Source: Riptortus pedestris (lineage: Eukaryota; Arthropoda; Insecta; Hemiptera; Alydidae). Taken from it: DNA of 64,000 nucleotides. Positions 59,935-64,000 of the stretch are shown piece by piece. The stretch spans positions 195,346,001 through 195,410,000 of the forward strand of contig CM032229.1 in NCBI GenBank assembly GCA_019009955.1, read 5' to 3'. The notes below the pieces were generated by a model. The model saw nothing but the letters and a program-made list of their open reading frames with translations. It made no database searches and had not been told where the DNA came from. The stretch's first letter is position 1. The number at the start of each line of letters is the position of its first letter. The translations under genes and the position numbers were made by a program.

Positions 59935-60640
59935 TCTCCATGTAACTATTCTGGACTAATAGAATAGAAATTTTAGGTATGAAGAATAAAGGAAAATGTG
60001 TTCCTAATCTATTCCTATCCACTTTTTGTGACTCACAGTTTTTGAATAATCCACACCATAATCATGAATAACATTTATTATAATTAAATAATATCTATAA
60101 TGAACATATTTCCCGTCAAAATCAATCCGAGCACATATAGTTTAAGCATAGTTTTGTACATAAGATTACATTCGTAATAGTCAATCTCACAATCAGTGGA
60201 AATCACTTCCAGTAATGCCAGCATTTCACAGGACCTAAGTAAACTCAATTAACTGATTTAGCCTCGCGTCGACGGCTGCTACCGCTTCAACATTGATTAT
60301 CTTAAATTATTGGTCCAAAATATTATTTTAATAATTTATCTACCTGATGGAATTAAATAATAGTGGAACCCTAAAAATAATTTCATTTATATCCAAAAAG
60401 CAAGGTGAGGGGAAGAGATCGCTGCCCTCCTTGCAATCTAAGTAATCATTAAACAATCATATCGAGTTTAAATGCATATTGTCTTTTGTCATAGTGATAT
60501 TACCATTGTTATGATTGTACATATTTGGTTATATAACATCAAGATATCGGAAATAAAATAATATATTCCAGAACCAAAGAGTTTGATTCCCTACAACTTC
60601 CGCTATCACCTCACTAATCCGAATAATAATTAGAGCTATC
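59935..60640 (-). mobile_element. G element copy
   Basis: Order as in 57441-58395: TAATAGAATAGAAATTTTAG, CAAAATCAATCCGAGCACAT, AATCACTTCCAGTAATGCC, GAGATCGCTGCCCTCCTTGC, CGGAAATAAAATAATATATT, ending CACTAATCCGAATAATAATT. Confidence 0.65.
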
Positions 60641-61292
60641 TTATAAGGCTAAAAGATAACATCATTTGTCATAATATGCATTTATTAAATACACTTGAAT
60701 AAGCAATAATAAAATTAATGACTCCCTCTACAGTGTCAGAGTATATCCCATGTTTATTTCCTTTTACAACAAAAGTGAATGCAACAAAAGTTACTCTAAA
60801 TAACCAAATAAACATCATTTGTTATGTACATGTTTGCCAAGAAACTAATAAGAAACGAAAAATCACAATTTTTCATTTTCGTTTTCCCATATAACCCCCA
60901 CTCCTGTCCGTAACTAGAAATTTTAATATTCCTTATAATCAGGTAGGGTTTAATACTAAATTACATACGGAGTTTCGTTAAGTTCGGTTAAGTATGTTAT
61001 GCCCATTAAAATTGTTGAGCCACCCTTTAGTTTTTAGTGTATATCTCGTTGATAATTTGTTATAGGACAAAAGTTAATATAACAAACGTTACCGTAAATA
61101 ACAAAATAAACAACTTTTGTCATGTGCATGTTCGTCAAAATACCAATAGGAAACGAAATATCACTACTTTTAATTTCAGGCCTCCCTTACAACCCCCACT
61201 CCTGCTCGTCCCTAGAAATGTTAGTACCGCTTATGATCGTGGAGGAGTTACTGCTAATTCACATACCGAGTTTTGTTCAGTTTGGTTGAGGC
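60641..61292 (-). mobile_element. F2 core, two units, minus
   Basis: CCCCCACTCCTGTCCG (~60895) and CCCCCACTCCTGCTCG (~61193) are 298 bp apart, with AATATCACTACTTTTAATTT and CAACTTTTGTCATGTGCATG between them. It runs into the 142-bp array. Confidence 0.65.
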
Positions 61293-63042
61293 TATAGTGC
61301 AGGCACTAACATTCCCGCTGGTTGGTCAGAGTGGCCATGTTGGCCTAGCAGGTTCTAGATCTGCTCCCTGGAGCCTAGTCTTGGCAGGGATCACCTCATT
61401 TTGGTCATCTGCCAGGTAGGATCGATGGACATTGAAGGTTGGAGGAGCTAACATGCCCGCTGGTTGGTCGGAGTGCCATGTTGGCCTCGCAGGTTCTAGA
61501 TCTGCTCCCTGGAGCCTAGTCTTGGCAGGGATCACCTCATTTTGGTCATCTGCTAGGTAGGATCGATGGACATGGAAGGTTGGAGGCGCTAACATGCCCG
61601 CTGGTTGGTCGGAGTGGCCATGTTGGCCTAGCAGGTTCTAGATCTGCTCCCTGGAGCCTAGTCTTGGCAGGGATCACCTCATTTTGGTCATCTGCTAGGT
61701 AGGATCGATGGACATTGAAGGTTGGAGGAGCTAACATGCCCGCTGGTTGGTCGGAGTGGCCATGTTGGCCTAGCAGGTTCTAGATCTGCTCCCTGAAGCC
61801 TAGTCTTGGCAGGGATCACCTCATTTTGGTCATCTGCTAGGTAGGCTCGATAGACATGGAAGGTTGGAGGAGCTAACATGCCCGCTGGTTGGTCGGAGTG
61901 GCCATGTTGGCCTAGCAGGTTCTAGATCTGCTCCCTGAAGCCTAGTCTTGGCAGGGATCACCTCATTTTGGTCATCTGCTAGGTAGGATCGATGGACATG
62001 GAAGGTTGGAGGCGCTAACATGCCCGCTGGTTGGTCGGAGTGGCCATGTTGGCCTAGCAGGTTCTAGATCTGCTCCCTGGAGCCTAGTCTTGGCAGGGAT
62101 CACCTCATTTCGGTCATCTGCTAGGTAGGATCGATGGACATGGAAGGTTGGAGGCACTAACATGCCCGCCGGTTGGTCGGAGTGGCATGTTGGCCTAGCA
62201 GGTTCTAGATCTGCTCCCTGGAGCCTAGTCTTGGCAGGGATCACCTCATTTTGGTCATCTGCCAGGTAGGATCGATGGACATTGAAGGTTGGAGGCACTA
62301 ACATGCCCGCTGGTTGGTCGGAGTGGCCATGTTGGCCTAGCAGGTTCTAGATCTGCTCCCTGAAGCCTAGTCTTGGCAGGGATCACCTCATTTTGGTCAT
62401 CTGCTAGGTAGGATCGATAAACATTGAAGGTTGGAGGCACTAACATGCCCGCTGGTTGGTCGGAGTGGCCATGTTGGCCTAGCAGGTTCTAGATCTGCTC
62501 CCTGAAGCCTAGTCTTGGCAGGGATCACCTCATTTTGGTCATCTGCTAGGTAGGATCGATGGACATTGAAGGTTGGAGGAGCTAACATGCCCGCTGGTTG
62601 GTCGGAGTGGCCATGTTGGCCTAGCAGGTTCTAGATCTGCTCGCTGGAGCCTAGTCTTGGCTGGGATCACCTCATTTTGGTCATCTGCTAGGTAGGATCG
62701 ATGGACATGGAAGGTTGGAGGAGCTAACATGCCCGCTGGTTGGTCGGAGTGGCCATGTTGGCCTAGCAGGTTCTAGATCTGCTCCCTGGAGCCTAGTCTT
62801 GGCAGGGATCACCTCATTTTGGTCATCTGCCAGGTAGGATCGATGGACATTGAAGGTTGGAGGAGCTAACATGCCCGCTGGTTGGTCGGAGTGGCCATGT
62901 TGGCCTAGCAGGTTCTAGATCTGCTCCCTGGAGCCTAGTCTTGGCAGGGATCACTTCATTTTGGTCATCTGCTAGGTAGGCTCGATAGACATGGAAGGTT
63001 GGAGGAGCCAACATGCCCGCTGGTTGGTCGGAGTGGCCATGT
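61293..63042. repeat. 142-bp tandem array (~12 copies)
   Basis: Unit: GCTAACATGCCCGCTGGTTG, GTCGGAGTGGCCATGTTGGC, CTAGCAGGTTCTAGATCTGC, TCCCTGGAGCCTAGTCTTGG, CAGGGATCACCTCATTTTGG, TCATCTGCTAGGTAGGATCG, ATGGACATGGAAGGTTGGAG. Copies are very similar. Two units lack one base (GAGTGCCATG ~61471, GAGTGGCATG ~62179). The part ATTTTGGTCATCTGCTAGG then TAGGATCGATGGACATT closely resembles H. Confidence 0.93.
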
Positions 63043-63770
63043 TTGTATCACAGGGCTGCGTAATGTCCCATGCACTTCAGTTCACTATCTATTCTATATC
63101 TCTCCGCTATTTTGAGTATTATAATGAAATGTTCCATCAGATATATATGCCCCTTCACAAAGGCGGGTTATTTTTGAGCTGTTTTGGTTGGCAACTAGAG
63201 CATACAGAAGTTATCTGTAACATGAGACATTCTCCGTGCTGTAACAGTGATGTTTCCATTTTAAGTCATGGTGTATTTTGTGTTGGTTGGAGTGGAATAG
63301 TGGATGGAATAACAAGGAGCCGGTAAGATGGTGGCTAATTTGAAGTGGTCCTAAATCAGCTGTAATGGTTGGCTGGTTGGCCCGACCAGTCTGGCCTTCT
63401 TCCAACCATCTACAACCATTCTAACCAGACACTCAAAAGAAGGAAGAGCCAGCAATATATTCCTACTTGTTATTCTAACTTGGACTCCATTATTATAGCT
63501 GTTTCAACAATGATTCTTGCCATTGCTTTTATAGCATAGTAGTTTACAAAGCATAACATAAATTATCCGTATTTGTTCCTTGTTTGAAAATGTATGTATT
63601 ATATGATGGGTCTGAATATCATTTCACTGCTTACAGATAAGCATCTTAATTTTCAAGTTATCATTGGGCGTGAAGTAATCACATAGTCAAGATTATTTGA
63701 TTTTAGTTAATAATTAAAAGGAAGTAATATGTTTAAAACAAATTCTTGCTTACTATTAGCACATTTCCCT
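63043..63770. other. Unassigned sequence
   Basis: No recognised element. Open frames at 62991-63326 (plus) and 63211-63405 (minus) show no domain I can identify. Confidence 0.4.
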
Positions 63771-63776
63771 TAAGGG

Positions 63777-63816
<40 letters not shown>

Positions 63817-63845
63817 CGTGTGTGTGTGTGTGTGTGTGTGCGTAC
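63771..63845. repeat. Compound (TA)n(GT)n microsatellite
   Basis: TA repeats at 63777-63793 pass into GT repeats to 63840 with two C interruptions. Confidence 0.9.
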
Positions 63846-64000
63846 GTATGCACTCTGCTGAATATTTCTTGGAAGAAACTCTATAGGGAAGCGTGGAGGG
63901 AGGAAAGGAGGAGTTGGTGATGGTTTAGGCGGTAGATAAATATGGCGGGAATAAAAGGGAAGTTTTGGCGGGAGAAAAGTTAGTAAAGGCGCTAATGGAA
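63846..64000. other. Unassigned purine-rich sequence at the window edge
   Basis: GGAGGGAGGAAAGGAGGAG and GGCGGGAATAAAAGGG; no feature recognised. Confidence 0.35.

Noticed and set aside
61326..63014. Repeated 63-codon minus frames starting MLAPPTF or MLVPPTF
   Set aside because: One per 142-bp unit, frame lost at each unit boundary because 142 is not a multiple of three.

Overview
The window is eukaryotic, non-genic, repeat-dominated DNA, most likely from an invertebrate animal. An arthropod fits best, judging by the style of the Helitron-like termini and the LINE fragments, but the species cannot be named from the sequence. I see no convincing host protein-coding gene, tRNA, rRNA or intact transposase or replicase gene. 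Almost all long open frames come from tandem repeats whose period is a multiple of three.

Two classes of sequence fill the window. The first is about ten unrelated tandem arrays with periods of 28, 51, 41, 45, 44, 64, ~117 (C-rich), 60, 92 and 142 bp. The 92-bp array alone covers about 16.2 kb (37.5-53.7 kb). The second is dispersed transposon debris. I name the families locally. F1, F2 and F3 are Helitron-like, each with a conserved 5' terminus next to (TA)n; F1 and F2 also show a conserved 3' terminus ending in CTAG followed by T. G is a dispersed element of ~0.8-1 kb. H is a short element with a GGGAAATCTGC hairpin. There are also two piggyBac-type MITEs with TTAA target sites, a 506-bp insertion with a 15-bp target duplication and inverted ends, and pieces of RNase H-bearing LINEs (endonuclease at ~3-4.1 kb, RT plus RNase H at 26.6-28.2 kb, C-terminal ends at 33.4 and 59.6 kb).

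Layout: 0-0.7 kb F1; 1.5-2.95 kb H and G, with a piggyBac MITE inside G; 2.95-4.1 kb LINE endonuclease split by a 28-bp array; 4.8-7.56 kb 51-bp and 41-bp arrays; 8.26-10.2 kb F1/F2/F3 chimera and a second F1 copy; 10.2-13.06 kb 45-bp array; 13.3-16.2 kb F2, G and H fragments with the 506-bp insertion; 16.2-17.03 kb 44-bp array; 17.8-20.9 kb F3/F2 copies; 20.9-23.7 kb two G copies around the 64-bp array; 24.45-26.3 kb C-rich array; 26.6-28.2 kb LINE; 28.4-28.8 kb a 209-bp duplication; 29.2-32.6 kb F3 copies and the 60-bp array; 33-37 kb H, LINE end and F2 copies; 37.5-53.7 kb the 92-bp satellite; 54.3-61.3 kb a dense F2/G cluster in both orientations; 61.3-63.04 kb the 142-bp array; then unassigned sequence to the end.

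The main theme is that several arrays appear to have grown out of, or directly against, transposon sequence. The 28-bp unit shares its core with the LINE endonuclease it interrupts. The 45-bp array abuts a Helitron-like 3' end. The 142-bp unit carries a piece of H. The 44-bp array starts ~90 bp inside an F3 5' end. No novel gene system was found. The most interesting content is this origin of satellites from mobile elements and the chimeric, possibly cargo-carrying Helitron-like copies. Single-base indels rise sharply from ~51.3 kb onward and may reflect assembly quality.
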